Source: Cunninghamia lanceolata
Lineage: Eukaryota; Streptophyta; Pinopsida; Cupressales; Cupressaceae
NCBI GenBank assembly: GCA_027924645.1
Contig: BSBN01001252.1
Span: forward strand, 1,219,546-1,283,545
Reading direction: 5' to 3'
Length of the DNA stretch: 64,000 nucleotides
Part shown: positions 34,640 through 46,336 of the stretch, in pieces
Layout: the number at the start of each line of letters is the position of its first letter
Position numbering within the stretch: position 1 is the first letter of the stretch
Notes under the pieces: generated by a model
What the model saw: only the letters and a program-made list of their open reading frames with translations
What the model was told of the DNA's origin: nothing
Database searches by the model: none
Program-made: the position numbers and the translations under genes

Positions 34640-34644
34640 CTTAC

Positions 34645-35971
34645 CTCTGCCAAAAATGGCTTCGAAAGTGAAAACTTTTCTAGGTTATACCAACTATCAC
34701 CACAAATTTATTAGAGGCTATGCTACAATTGCAGCTCCGATAGAAGAACTTTTGAAAAAGAGAACAAGTAAAGCAATTGATTGGACTGAAGAATGTCAAC
34801 AATCTTTTGATACACTAAAGCACAAGATAGCAAAGGCACCTATATTAATTTTTCCAGATTGGAATGTTCCATTCCATGCACATGTTGATGCCTTCGAAAC
34901 AACAATAGGAGTAGTTTTAGCACAACGAAGGGGAAATAAGGATCATTTGATTGCTTTTTCTAGCCACAAACTCTCACAAGAAAAAAATAATTACACCACC
35001 ATAGAGTGAGAAGCTTTAGCAATGGTATATGCTCTACACAAATTCATACATTACCTTCTATCCACTCCATTTACATTCTATACAAATCATGAACCTCTAA
35101 AATATCTACTCAATAGATCAGTCACACAAGGTAGAATATGTAGATGGATCCTACTATTTCAAGAATTTAAATTCAATATCATGGTCAAACCAAGAAAAAG
35201 AAACCAAGGCCTTGATTTTCTTTCAAGAATAGAAACAAGGGAAGAACCAAACAAAATGGAGGAAGACTTACCTGGCACAAACTTATTTAGAGTAACTATG
35301 GTACCAAAAGAACTCAATGGCGTAGCAAGTCTTTTATCAATTGGACAATTTCTTGAAAATAGTTCCCCAAATCACAAACAAATGCTCTTATGGAAGTCAC
35401 TACCTTATACACTAATTGAAGGAGAACTACATAGGATTAGGAGAGATGAAATCATCCGCATCGTAGTGTTTGAACATGAGAGACAGGACATTCTCATAGA
35501 AGCATGTGAAGGAATCTCTAGAGGTCATAACTCGAGGGAAGCCACCACAAAGAACGCTATATTTTTTGGTATATGGTGGCCCACAATATTTAAGGATGCC
35601 AGCCTATATGCTAAACAATGTGACATATGTCAAAGAGTAGGAAAACCTACCACAAGAGATGTGATGCCATTGTGGCCAATTCTATCTCAAGTACCCTTTG
35701 AGAAATGGGCCATAGACTTTATCAGACCTATTGAGCCACTAGCAAAGAAAACAAAAGCTAGATTTATCATCACCGGAATAGAGTATCTTACAAAATGGGT
35801 CAAGGCGGAACCAACTAAGGATTGTGCTACCAAAACTACCACAAAGTTCATATATGAAAACATTATAACCAGATTTGGTTGCCCCCTAAGTATCACTAGT
35901 GATCAAGGAAAACACTTTATCAACAAAGTAATTGCGGAGCTCCTGAGCAACTTTATGATCACTCATAATAG
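34645..35971 (+). pseudogene. Element 2 RNase H and N-terminal integrase (broken)
   Basis: The connection region KTFLGYTNYHHKFIRGYA leads into RNase H (FHAHVDAFETTIGVVLAQ, FSSHKLSQEKNNYTT, then a TGA, ALAMVYALHKFIHYLL, FYTNHEPLKYLL). Next is integrase with a CDICQRVGK zinc-finger half and the core KWAIDFIRPIE. The first catalytic position appears as ITGIEYLTKW, where an Asp would be expected before YLTKW, so the active site seems mutated. TSDQGKHF retains the second Asp. The frame is cut by the TRIM after FMITHN. Confidence 0.8.
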
Positions 35972-36344
35972 TGTAAGCAAGACGGTTGTCGTTGCACCAA
36001 AAGATCCACCTATTAATGCCTGATACAACCGCTAGAGTTAATGAATCCACAAGAGGCAGTTAAACCTTGTCGCAAACCCAAGCAATGCGTTGCACATCAC
36101 AAGGAGACCAAGGATGCACACCTTGCAACAATCCCCCCAGCGCAAGTGAGGGGTTTGAACATGTGACCCAGGCTCTGATACCAATTGTTAGCAAGACAGT
36201 TGTCGTTGCACCAAAAGATCAACCTGTTAATGCCCGATACAACTACCAGAGTTAATGAATCCACAGGAGGTGGTTAAGCCTTGTCATGAACCCAAGCATT
36301 GCGCTGCCCAACACAAGGAGACCAAGGGTGCACACCTTGCAACA
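35972..36344 (-). mobile_element. TRIM: 373-bp miniature LTR retrotransposon
   Basis: Two 159-bp direct repeats (35972-36130 and 36186-36344) flank only 55 bp. The duplication AATAG is exact (35967-35971 and 36345-36349). On the minus strand the interior starts with the perfect initiator-tRNA primer site TGGTATCAGAGCC (36183 to 36171) and ends with a polypurine tract CGCTGGGGGGAT (36142 to 36131) directly next to the 3' LTR. It has no coding capacity. It lies inside the integrase frame of element 2, which is continuous once it is removed. Confidence 0.95.
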
Positions 36345-36349
36345 AATAG

Positions 36350-36766
36350 AAGTACTCCACATCATCCACAAGCAAATGGAGCTAGTGAAGCCCTAAACAA
36401 AATTATACGCACTACACTTACTCTATGGTTGAATGAATATGACTCTCTAAAACAAAGATTAGAAGATTAGGACAAATTGGATGAAAATAGACTATTAGTG
36501 GCATACAGTCAAAATATAGAACACAAACGCCAAAAATCTTGCCATGACAGGAACCTAAGGCACAAAACATTCCACAGAGGTGACCTAGTACTACTCTATT
36601 ATAGAAAATTCAAGAAGCAAGGGAAGTTAAAAGTAAGATAGCTAGGGTCATATCATATTGAAGAAATCTCTAATTTAGGAGCGGTAAGATTAAAAACACT
36701 GGAAGGAAATTTGCTAGTGGGATATGTAAACAATGCAAGGTTAAAACTTTATCACCAAACCACTTA
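36350..36766 (+). pseudogene. Element 2 integrase C-terminal part
   Basis: Resumes after the TRIM with STPHHPQANGASEALNK, giving the catalytic Glu region, then a stop after RLED and a degenerate C-terminal domain (FHRGDLVLLYYRKF, YHIEEISNLGAVRLKTLEG). It ends before 36770 without a chromodomain. Confidence 0.75.
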
Positions 36767-36928
36767 GTAAAAAGGAAAATACAAAATTTGTATTATATGT
36801 ATCATATTAAGGATAAACCAATATGTAGTATACAAAGAAAACAAGCTGCGAAAAGGTAACTGTTAGAAAAGCACACAAAAACAAGGAATGAATAAAAGCA
36901 TTAAATGCAAAATCCCACCATTGGATCC

Positions 36929-36936
36929 TATATAAA
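36929..36936 (+). promoter_or_regulatory. TATA-like box before the extra 3' open frames of element 2
   Basis: TATATAAA sits about 75 bp upstream of the ATG at 37007, between integrase and the downstream frames. This suggests a separate transcript for the 3' region. Confidence 0.45.
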
Positions 36937-37006
36937 CAAACCCAAAACCCTCATTAGCACTACTACATATTGTAAAGAAAAACTCTAAGCTTAAAGAGAA
37001 GATAAA

Positions 37007-40000
37007 TTGCTAAAAGAAAAAATAATGACTCCTACTTTGGTTGATATCTTCAAGAAGTCACAACCAAAATACAAGAAATTCTCATACAAGGAAATGGAGG
37101 TAGACTCATATGGGGCATTCTCCATCATCCCAGTTGTCGCAATATATACAGAAGACAAAAGGAAGTACATTCATGCACCCCTCACGGAGATTGACCATAC
37201 CAAGTTTGAAGCGCTCCGAAGATCTCTACTGCAACTGAACCAAAGGCAATATATGCCTAAATACCAACAAATTGAAAAGAAGAAGCTGGATGCATGGAAG
37301 GATTTCCCAAACTTCTCAATAGAGTACAACTAGATAAAAATAATTTTGAGTCAGATTCATGATGAGTATATCTCTTGGACAAACCCTACAAAATAACAAA
37401 ACAAGTCATACAAGCAGTAACTAGGTTAAATGCAATAGGGGAGGTGCCCTCCAAGAAGGCCATCAAAAATGACAAAGTGATAGAACTAACTGGAGAAACC
37501 TATGATTGGAGGAGCTTGGATGTCACCAAAATAACCAACCCATCTGTACAATACGTTACCATGGGTATTGTGTAAAAAGTCTACTACACAAATAGAGAAG
37601 ATTCAGTGACCGACACTACAATTCACACAACATATCAAATGGTCATAGAGGGGAAAGACATTGACTTGTGTTAAGTTCTCCGGGAGCATCTACTTGAAAA
37701 TATTCAATGCACAAAGAACACACACTAGTAATTCCAGTATGGAACCCTAATCATATGTTTAAATTTTTACTTTATGAATGCATTACCATCATTCTCAGGC
37801 AAAGCATGGTAAAACAACTAGTTCAGTGTTGTACAAATCAATAACCATGTCCACCAATTTAAAGATACTGAAACATACATCACCACATACTGGGGTTTCT
37901 TCAAATCCCTTCAACAACAAATGTAGAACAAAGAATGGATCTCATATAATATGGTCCGAAAATATGCAAATGATATTGTGTTTCTAGTAGATAAGGACTA
38001 TATACTAATGAAAGTGGTAGAACCTAAGGTTTCATGGATCCCTCAACTTTCCTATGATGACCTAGTGGAGTCATATGCCAAGAATTTATTGAAACAACCA
38101 AAGGACATTAAGGCATAAAGGTTTGGAACATATAAATAACTCATAGACAAATAAAGTAAAAAGAGTGTGGAAGAGCACATAGAGAAACATAAGGAAAAGC
38201 TACATCAAAAATGGGGGATTCCAAAGCCAGAAACACCTTAAGGAAGTACCTCTACACCGCAAGTGCAGAGTTTAGAAAGACTAAATTTGGGATCTCCAGG
38301 ATCACCAACAACAACATAATAGAGCACACCAGCACAAGCAGCAACAATAACCCCACCACCACAAGCACAACAAACAGAACCATCACTTCAAGAGGCCTCT
38401 GAAATACTCATTCAATTAAGCTCATAGAAGAAAAAGTCCAGACAAAAGCAAGGAGTAAAAAGAAACATAATTAAAATGTCAAGCATAGAACCAAAGCAAG
38501 AGGAACAGGAAACACAATAGCAAGAAAAGAAAAGAAAAGAAGGGTGACAAGGAAAAGTAAACAAGCATCACCGGAAACACATGCAACAAAGGAACAAGAA
38601 GAAAAGAAAGAAGACATCATGAATGTAGACCTCCTCACTAGTGTGATGAATAATAAAGGGATGCTAAAGCAAAATGCAAAGATGTACACCCAGGTGGGTA
38701 CAAGCAGTAATCCAAGAAGTAATAATCAGACATATTAGAGTGTCTACAAACACCTTGGATAATATAATAGAAAACCTTCTGAAGAAGATCGCCTCATCCA
38801 TCAAACAGAAAAGGGAAAAATAAATACAGATAGAAGAGGAAATGAGAAAACAAGCTCTAGAAGAGACATATCCAACCTTGTCCAGCAAATAAAAAGAAAA
38901 ACTCATACAACTACAAGCTAAGGAGCTAAGATCCAAGTAGAGAGTCGATACATTGATAACTCTAACTGAGGAAGTAAAGAAAAAAAATCCACCAGGAGGC
39001 AATTGCACAGTGATAAAAAAATCATATGCGACATTGCTTGAAGACGAGAGAAAGGCTCAAGAGGAGACAAATAAAGAATTTGGAAGGCCCCAGAAAGAAA
39101 AAGAACAATCAAAGGATCAGGGTCTACAACAAGAGCCACCCCTATCTCTGGAAAGGCCAACACCTTCCACTGCAACATCTCACATGCAACACATAAAGGA
39201 TTTCTTGGCTCAACAAAAGCAAATCCAACCTATGGAAACACTGTAATTGTTGCAACTACCATTGAATGGCACACAGGTGGATCTATCAAGTATATCACCC
39301 CTACAAAAGTTTTAACTTAGGGATATATTCCATAGTACAGCAAGGGAGGATATCTTAAAGCAGCATGTAGAAAATATAGAGAAACTAGAGATTGTTATCA
39401 ATACAATCCAAAATAAAATACCATAAGCTCAAAGAGATACAAATATGCCACTGGGATGTGCAGTTGAAACAACTCCTAGATAGCATGATAGCAGAAATGG
39501 ATAAACAAGAGTCAACTATCAAGAAAAAAATACTAGCAAAAGTAGAGAAGAACAAAATGGATGACATAAGGAAGAAGTGTGCAACAACACATACACATCT
39601 GGAGGCCCAAATCAACATTATTCAACACACATCCAATGATATTAATACATTGTATCAATTTTGTCTACAATGGCCTACACTAACAAAAGTACTCAAGAAC
39701 CAAATAGACCAAATGGAATTAAACAAATTTCAAGTAGCTGGCACATATGATGCCATGTAGGATGTGGACGGCACAACAAGAGCACAAATAGAGACAATGC
39801 ATACTCAACTCCAATAATTGCAAGCTCAAAGATAGGTCATCAAAGCACAAATCAAACAACTCAGGGAAGTGGTAACCTCAAACTTGCTCATGTCACTGGA
39901 TAACTTGAAGATGCAAAGAAAATAATTCTACAAATCAGATACCATCTACAATAGCCAAGGCAAGCATGACACTCACCCAAGTCCATAGCCAGATCCAAGT

Positions 40001-40100
40001 GCTGCAACAAGCCAAGACTCAATTGGATATAACATTCTAGCAACTCAAGGAAATATTCAAAAATATTTTGCCTAAAGATTAACAAATTTTCATGTCTTGA
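37007..40100 (+). pseudogene. Element 2 extra 3' open-frame region, function unknown
   Basis: About 3 kb between integrase and the 3' LTR holds a degenerate coding region: 37007-37333 (MTPTLVDIFKKSQPKYKKFS onward), 37375-37575 (YKITKQVIQAVTRLN, KVIELTGETYDWRSLDV), then charged, Gln/Lys-rich, coiled-coil-like pieces at 38544-38738, 38953-39246 and 39392-39760, broken by stops and frame changes. It occupies the position of env-like or accessory genes in some plant LTR elements. I recognise no known domain, transmembrane segment or signal peptide. The helical tail would fit a structural or oligomerising protein; that is speculation. Confidence 0.5.
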
Positions 40101-40114
40101 GGACAAGACATGGT

Positions 40115-40130
40115 TTCAAAGGGGGGGTGA
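40115..40130 (+). other. Polypurine tract of element 2
   Basis: TTCAAAGGGGGGGTGA immediately precedes the 3' LTR, as expected for the plus-strand DNA primer. Confidence 0.8.
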
Positions 40131-40592
40131 TGTTAGTAGAGGAAAGAGCATACAAAGAATAGCACCTAGAATCTACCACAACTGAACGCAAAAGGGACGC
40201 AGAGCACAAGGATGACTTTAGCCAAAAGGAAAAGACATTAGTTGTAAGGGACACGTCCCCAATGTAACAATATGTATATAGTAGACTAGAAATAGAAGGA
40301 TAAGCATGTATGTAAGAAGGAAATAGACAGTAATGGAGAGAAGACTAAATATCTGATATTGTAATCCTTGATATATATATATATAAGAAAAATATTTTGT
40401 GCCCATGATGTTCAAATTATATGTTTAATTTATGTATTATGAATTCTCTGCTTTTTGAATAAACTGTAGTATGGTAAAACCTACCACAAAACATTTGATT
40501 ATTCTCTTACTATAGTCACCAAGGTATAAATACAACATGCAAGACTTCTAGACTCAAAAGTTTAGCTTGTCACTCCCCTTTTCTTGCCAACA
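40131..40592 (+). repeat. 3' LTR of element 2
   Basis: About 462 bp, starting TGTTAG after the polypurine tract and ending GCCAACA. The right boundary is inferred because the minus-strand integrase reading of element 3 (LTPSTSYHSQTD, LRNYV, EYCYNST) begins immediately after it. A (TA)n run lies at 40369-40385. The 5' LTR copy is off-window. Confidence 0.65.
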
Positions 40593-41310
40593 AGTGGAAT
40601 TGTAGCAATACTCCCCAGGATGGAGCCACTTAATCCATGTTGTTTGTTGTCCTGTAACATAATTCCTCAAATACCCTTCGAGTCATTTATTTACAATTTT
40701 TGTTTGTACATCTGTTTGAGAGTGATAGCTAGTGCTTGGAGTCAACACTATGCCTATCAATCAAAAAATCTCTTGCCAAAATAAACTAATGACCCTATTG
40801 TCCCTATCACTCACAATGTTTCTAGGAAACCCATGAAATCTAAACACCTCTCTAAAAAATGAATCAACCACCTATGAAGCTCTATATTTAAAGGATATAG
40901 CATAAAGAGCATACTTAGTAAGTATGTCCACTACCAAAAATACAATCCTTACCCTACACCCGTGGAAGAGCTATGATGAAATCCATAGAAATGTTTTCTC
41001 ATTTTTTATTTGGAATGAGTAGGGGCTACAACAAACTAGTTGGAAATGTTTACTCTACCTTGTTTTGTTGGCATACCAAACATTCTCTAACATGCTTCAG
41101 AATATCCCCCTTGAGGCCTTTCCATGAAAATCGCTCACCTGTATGTATGTCTTGTAATACCCCTGATGACTAGCCAATGTTAAATCATGACATGCCCTCA
41201 AAATCATCTCTTTCATCTTCAATTTTGAGACACTGTACACATGATCCTTATAGAGAATGAGCTTATCAACCACGTTGTACCTGCCATCTTGTAACTTTCC
41301 ATCCAAAATG
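40593..41310 (-). pseudogene. Element 3 integrase (partial, broken)
   Basis: From 41306 the HHCC finger region reads ILRACHDLTLASHQGYYKTY, followed after a frame change by a CLVCQQNK-like half finger and a badly decayed core. Near 40600-40760 the conserved segment YHSQTDVQTKIVNK and LRNYVTGQQTTW is recognisable. The reading stops at EYCYNST, where element 2 inserted. Confidence 0.7.
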
Positions 41311-42333
41311 TTAATTTAGAAAATATATTCTCGACATACTCAACTATTATTAAATACCCTCCAATTAACAAATATGTCAATCATGGAACATAAATAAGGT
41401 TTCCTAGGTAATGTATCAACCACAACATTATTCTTCCCTTCAAAATACTCAATATCAAAATCATAAGCTACAACTTACTTACCCACTTATGTTATCTATC
41501 ATTCAAATCTTTCTGATTGAGGAAGAACTTCAAATTGCTATGATCCGTCTTCACCACAAATCTCTCACAAACCAAATACTGCTTGAACTTGGCCAATGCG
41601 TGCATGATGGCTAGCATCTCCTTGTCATAAATAAAGTAACTTTTTTCTCACTCCTTGAGCTTCCAACTCTCAAATGCTCTAGTTTGTTTATTTTGCATCA
41701 ATGCCGCTCCAATACCTTCTCCTGAAGCATCACACTCCTAAACAAAAGGAAGTGAAAAATATGGAATGGATAAAATAGGGCATGAACTCATTACCTCATT
41801 GAGCTTATCAAAAGCCCTCTATGCTAACTCACTCCAAAAGAATGCTCCCTTTATCAAATCTGTCAACGAGGAAACCAACTATGAAAACCCTTTAACGAAC
41901 CTCCTGTAATAGCTACAAAGTCCCACAAAACCTCTCAAATGTGATATAGTCCTGGGTCGAGGCCAATCCATTATTGCCTTAATCTTCTCCTCATCTACAC
42001 TAACTCCTTGGGCACTAATCTTATGCCCTAAATATAGAATCCCAGTAAACCCAAACTCACATTTGGATGCCTTGGCAAAAAGTGACTGCTACTCAAGAAT
42101 ACCCAATACCTCATCTACATGCCTCAAATGGTCCTCCCAAGTCTTGCTATAGATCAATATTTCATTAAAAAAACCAATCCAAATTTTCTCAACTGCTTAA
42201 AAAATACCTAGTTCATGCAAGACTGAAATGTGGTCGAAGCATTTGTCAATCCAAATGGCATGACTAGAAACTCATAATGCCCATAGTGACACTTGAAAGT
42301 TGTTTTGTGAACATCCTTCTCTCTCATCCTTAT
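41311..42333 (-). pseudogene. Element 3 RT C-terminal part and RNase H (heavily decayed)
   Basis: Fragments of the RT palm continue from the upstream entry ([21 protein letters not shown] near 42250-42330, then ASTTFQ and a YxDD-region remnant carrying stops), followed by a connection and RNase H remnant to about 41400. No long frame survives. Confidence 0.65.
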
Positions 42334-42885
42334 CTAATGGTACCCAGATCGCAAATCAATCTTGGAGAAATATACTACGCCATGAAGCTCATCTATCAAC
42401 TCATTGATCTTGGGAATTGGGCAGCTATTCTTGATTGTCTTCTTGTTAAATGTCCTATAATCAATGCACATCCTCATGGTACCATCCTTCTTCTTAACCA
42501 ACACCACGGAGGAGGCAAATGGGCTAGAGCTTGGTCGTATATGTCCCATATCCAACAACTCCTTAATCGCCTTCTCGATCTCTTCCTTGTACCTCCTGGG
42601 ATGATGATAAGGTGTAATGATGATCGGCTTCAATCCCTCCAACTCAATGACATGCTGAAATCCTCTATCTAGTGGTAGTGTGGGAGGAATATCATTGAAT
42701 ACCATGCTATGTTTGTCCATAATGGGCTGAATATCCACATGAGCAGTCTTTTCACCCATGGGTGAAACTTCATATATGATCAAACATTGTGCCACCCAAT
42801 CTACCTGTCCACTGCGAAAATCTCTCTCCATCATCTTGGCTAAACCAGCTCTTGGAGCTCCATTAGACAAGCCTTGAAAAACCAC
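42334..42885 (-). pseudogene. Element 3 reverse transcriptase, N-terminal half
   Basis: An open frame of 183 codons with classic gypsy RT sequence: [95 protein letters not shown] and IDLRSGYH. It breaks at about 42334. Intact over this span but part of a dead pol. Confidence 0.85.
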
Positions 42886-43135
42886 CTCCTTACCGTCATA
42901 TTTAAATTTTAGCTCTATGGTCTAATAATTCTATGTAAACTTGCCAAGTGAATGCAACCACTGCACACCCAAAACAATATCTGTCTCACCTATACCAACC
43001 ACATAAAAATCATCACACACTCTATGCCTCCCCAAGGTAATGCCAAGCTATTGGATCCTCCTAGTACAAGGGATAGTAAATCCATTGACCACTATCACAT
43101 TAACTCCCTCCAAATCATTGGTCTTCAAACCCATC

Positions 43136-43402
43136 CTAGTCTACTAGTCCCTCATCAATGAAATTATGAGTGGCCCCGCTATTGATCAATATTGTCACTC
43201 TATGTCCTTGTAACACTCCTTGCACTCGAAAGAGGTGATACCTAGGTGCTCCTAAAAGAGTGGCAAGTGTGCCTTCTGAAGACTCTCCTTCCTTGTCCTC
43301 ATGCTCTTCCTCATCCAAAACAACCTTGAGCTCGGACTCCTCTGCCTCTAAATCCTCATCGAAGACTACTACCTCTATGTAGTGTACCTGCCCCTTCCCC
43401 AA
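43136..43402 (-). pseudogene. Element 3 protease region
   Basis: Acidic linker, then LRGH-type sequence GHRVTILINSGATHNFIDEG. The active-site triad reads NSG instead of the usual DSG, so the catalytic Asp is lost. It follows directly on the knuckle-containing gag frame. Confidence 0.75.
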
Positions 43403-44810
43403 TCATCTATGTCCTAGCTCCCATGGCTCTCTACAAGTAAAGCACAACTTCTTCCTCCAAAGCTCATTCTCAATTTCTTCCATCTTGCTAGGTTTAGGAG
43501 GTAATGTCTTAGGTTGCGGAAAACCCTTGTGGAATGGTCTCTTATGTTGCTCTGATGGTGCATTCTTGGGGTAGAACTTGTTCTTGGTTGTGGAATCCTC
43601 CAAATTCAAAGCCGTTCAAATAGCATCCTATAGAGATGTTGACTCAAAATCTCTAACCAAACCCCAAAGTGACTCAATTAATCCCTCGATAAACAACAAC
43701 ATGAGTCTCATCTCCGTCACATCTAGCACCATGACTAATACCCACTAAAATTCTATTTCATAATCCTCCATCGAACCATGCTGCTTCAAATGTGTCAAGT
43801 CTCTGAAATGCATCTCAGGATCCCTCCTATTAAACTTGTCTATGAGCCTCTATGTGAAATCAGCATATGTCACAATATGATTATGCCCCTGTGTGATTAA
43901 CTCGTGATGCCACCACTTGTGAGCTATACCAAATGAAGAATTGTAAACTTGATGGCTTCCTCTTCCATCATGGGGCTAAGTGAAAGATATGTATCCAATT
44001 TTTGGATCCAAGCCCGTGTGAACCATCAAAAGTTGGAAGAGTCAACTTACTCACCCTCTACTATAAATCTCTATTGGGCTGCTACGTATGATATTTTTTT
44101 TCTCCCCTTGGCCCATTCTTTGATCTAGCACTGCTATACTATGCAAATGAAATCTAATTTCTAATATCTCGATCAAGTCTCATGTATTCATCTATGCAAG
44201 CATTAATGTCATCTACTGGGTTTGGCTCCTCATCTTCCTGTAGTGACTCAATTCTAGGCAAAATGGCAGGCTGGAAGGGCCTAGCTGTTGATCCAATTAG
44301 GGCTGTGTTATTATTTGTATGATTCGCAAGCCCATTCTGATTCGAATTAGGGTTGTGTAGGCTTGACGGAATTAATAGTGGCATTCATGTTCTGCATCAT
44401 CTGGATGAGCATTTGTGTCATTTGTTCCTGTCTCTGCATATAAGCCTTTAACTCATATCCATGATCTACTATTTTGTTCTTACCTTTGCCTCCAATTCCA
44501 ATGCTAACCTCTTGTGATGGGCAGCGGATACGGGGCATTCAGAATGGCCATTTGACCGTATTTATTAATTAATTGAAATTCAGAATACTGTTGTATTCTG
44601 AATTTCAATTAATTAATAAAATTCAGAATACTGTTGTATTCTGAATTTCAATTAATTAATAAATACGGTCAAATGCTGTTAAATGGCCATTCTGAATGCC
44701 CCGTATCCGCTGCCCTTGTGATGTTGCCTCTAATCTTCTTCTTTCTCTCTCCAAGGCTCTCTAATCTCTTTGACTCAACTGCATTAAAAAAATCAGATCT
44801 GCAGGTTGGC
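43403..44810 (-). pseudogene. Element 3 gag (broken, interrupted by a MITE)
   Basis: Pieces: a helical Arg/Glu-rich start just inside the primer site, ALERERRRLEATSQEVSIGI reading across the MITE insertion once one 9-bp duplication is removed; MQRQEQMTQMLIQMMQNMN; a linker (44384-44154); a heavily decayed capsid core (44153-43610); and the knuckle KLCFTCREPWELGHR near 43410. Several frame changes and stops. Confidence 0.7.
44520..44714. mobile_element. 195-bp foldback MITE, Mutator-like (9-bp target duplication)
   Basis: Inverted ends GGCAGCGGATACGGGGCATT (continuing CAGAATGGCCATTT) and their complement are flanked by CTTGTGATG on both sides (44511-44519 and 44715-44723). The AT-rich interior contains two copies of ATTCAGAATACTGTTGTATT plus flanking AATTAATTAATA in inverted arrangement, so almost the whole element can fold into a hairpin. 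A 9-bp duplication suggests Mutator-family mobilisation. No coding capacity. Confidence 0.9.
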
Positions 44811-44816
44811 AGGACT

Positions 44817-44832
44817 GCCTACCCTGATACCA
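44817..44832 (-). other. Primer-binding site of element 3
   Basis: Minus-strand TGGTATCAGGGTAGGC, an initiator-tRNA-type site with one change in the first 12 bases, six bases from the LTR end at 44839. Confidence 0.75.
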
Positions 44833-44838
44833 CTAGAA

Positions 44839-46331
44839 TGTCCCCCAATTATAATTTTATGTTTTTTGATGTGACCAATCAAGTAACTGAAATTAACTGA
44901 ATTAGGAAACTAAGTTGATTGAAATGAAATATAACTACTGTCATGAACGGCTGGTAACGGGACTAAAAAAGAGGGTATTGTAATGTTTCCAATACAAACT
45001 CAGAAATAATTCAAAATGTAAAATATTCGTAGCAAGTAGTCCTTCTCAATATGATAGCATTCAGATTTGACAACAGTGTTGCACAGTTAATTAACAAAAC
45101 TTATTATAAACTAAAATATGTCCAGGACTCATAATGTCTCCACTATAAATCTCACAGCACCAACCCTGCTGTAGTAAATATGCACTAAAATAGACTCTTG
45201 GAATACATATAGTACCTTGTGACTTGCATATAGTTGTACGTATGCTATGAATAGGCCCATATCTGAGCTTACACTTGACGGTATTGGATAGTCTCCTCCA
45301 CTTCTATAGTTGATCATAGTCGTATATGATGCGAATGGATATTAAACAGCCTAACATCAATCTAGGAGAATATGGGATCCGCAAACCTCTTCTTGCAACC
45401 AGTCTGCCCAAATGGTCGTGGCACCCTGAATGATATAGCAACAATCTCCATTTTTTGTATAGACTCGGCTGTGATAGTTTGGCGTGACTTTCAGTACCTC
45501 AGTGATCAACAGATGATGTTCGATGGATGAAGATGCGAGCTGGTATCACCTTAAAAACTCGAGCCAGAACAGGGGTGACAGTCTATAGTATGCGATATAG
45601 ATTTGCTTCCGCAAATGTGAGAGATATCTTAGCTTTGAGTATAATTTCTGGAATTGACGTTGTGGCCAGATCCAACCAACTAGCCTCTCTGAATGGATCG
45701 GTTTACTCTTCTAGTCGTTGGGTCTGGTAATTAGGATGGCAATGCCCAGACAGTTGAGCGTATGAACTATACAGGTCCAATGACCCTCTGAAAATAGGCA
45801 CAATTCTCCAGCGATCCAAAGATATATCTGATTGTCCTCAATAAAGGATGCTCCCACCCAGCAAATGGGATTGGAATTTCTCCCCAAAGGCAGCCCACAA
45901 GGAGATGATAGGAATGATCATCAAACAACCTTGGAAGTAATGATTTTTTCGCAAAACTCCAGTGCCCAACTTGAAAATTGAACAAGAATCTAATCAGCAC
46001 AACTGTAACCCTCGTGTAGGATTGTCGAAATGGGGTGAGGGTTTTCGTCCTAACCTCAAGCTTGTAATCAAAGGGTTTCGTCCCTGAATACCTGATCCAA
46101 CTCGGATTCAAAATGAGAAGCTTGAAAAATGAAAATCGGATGTCTCAAATGGAGAAATGAAACTTGCTGTTATACCTTCCTTGAATGTGTCTCATGGACC
46201 CTAATTGAACGCCCTTTTTTCTTAATTTGATTTTTTTTTGATTTGATTTGATTTGATTATATATATATATAAAGAAAAACACTCTTTTTTTTATTAATTA
46301 ATAATTCATCATGGGCGGAAAAGGGGGGACA
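44839..46331 (-). repeat. 5' LTR of element 3
   Basis: About 1.49 kb with inverted ends TGTCCCCC and GGGGGGACA. The second copy is off-window, so the boundaries rest on these ends, the adjacent primer site and the change of sequence character. Short frames inside are not genes. A (GATTT)n/(TA)n low-complexity run lies at about 46225-46272. Confidence 0.7.
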
Positions 46332-46336
46332 TGACA

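Larger units (their letters stand above)
31478..40592 (+). mobile_element. Element 2: plus-strand Ty3/gypsy retrotransposon, 5' end off-window
   Basis: Order gag, RT, RNase H, integrase, extra 3' open frames, polypurine tract, 3' LTR. It is interrupted by a solo LTR (33613-34639) and a TRIM (35972-36344), each with a 5-bp duplication; removing them restores the coding frame. On its left it is broken by element 1, so its 5' LTR is beyond the window. On its right the LTR ends at 40592 inside the integrase of element 3 (presumed target copy AGTGG at 40593-40597). The coding region is riddled with stops. The lineage is not firmly assigned; no chromodomain is visible after integrase. Confidence 0.8.
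40593..46331 (-). mobile_element. Element 3: minus-strand Ty3/gypsy retrotransposon, 3' part off-window
   Basis: Order on the minus strand is 5' LTR (46331-44839), initiator-tRNA primer site, gag, protease, RT, RNase H, integrase, then truncation by element 2. A foldback MITE sits in gag. The zinc-knuckle and protease style (LCFTCREPWELGHR, then an SGATHNFI box) resembles chromovirus-type gypsy elements, but the chromodomain region is not in the window. LTR ends are TGTCCCCC and GGGGGGACA; the target copy to the right would be TGACA (46332-46336). Confidence 0.8.

Noticed and set aside
36171..36183. Initiator-tRNA-like sequence as a tRNA gene fragment
   Set aside because: It is the primer-binding site of the TRIM on the minus strand.
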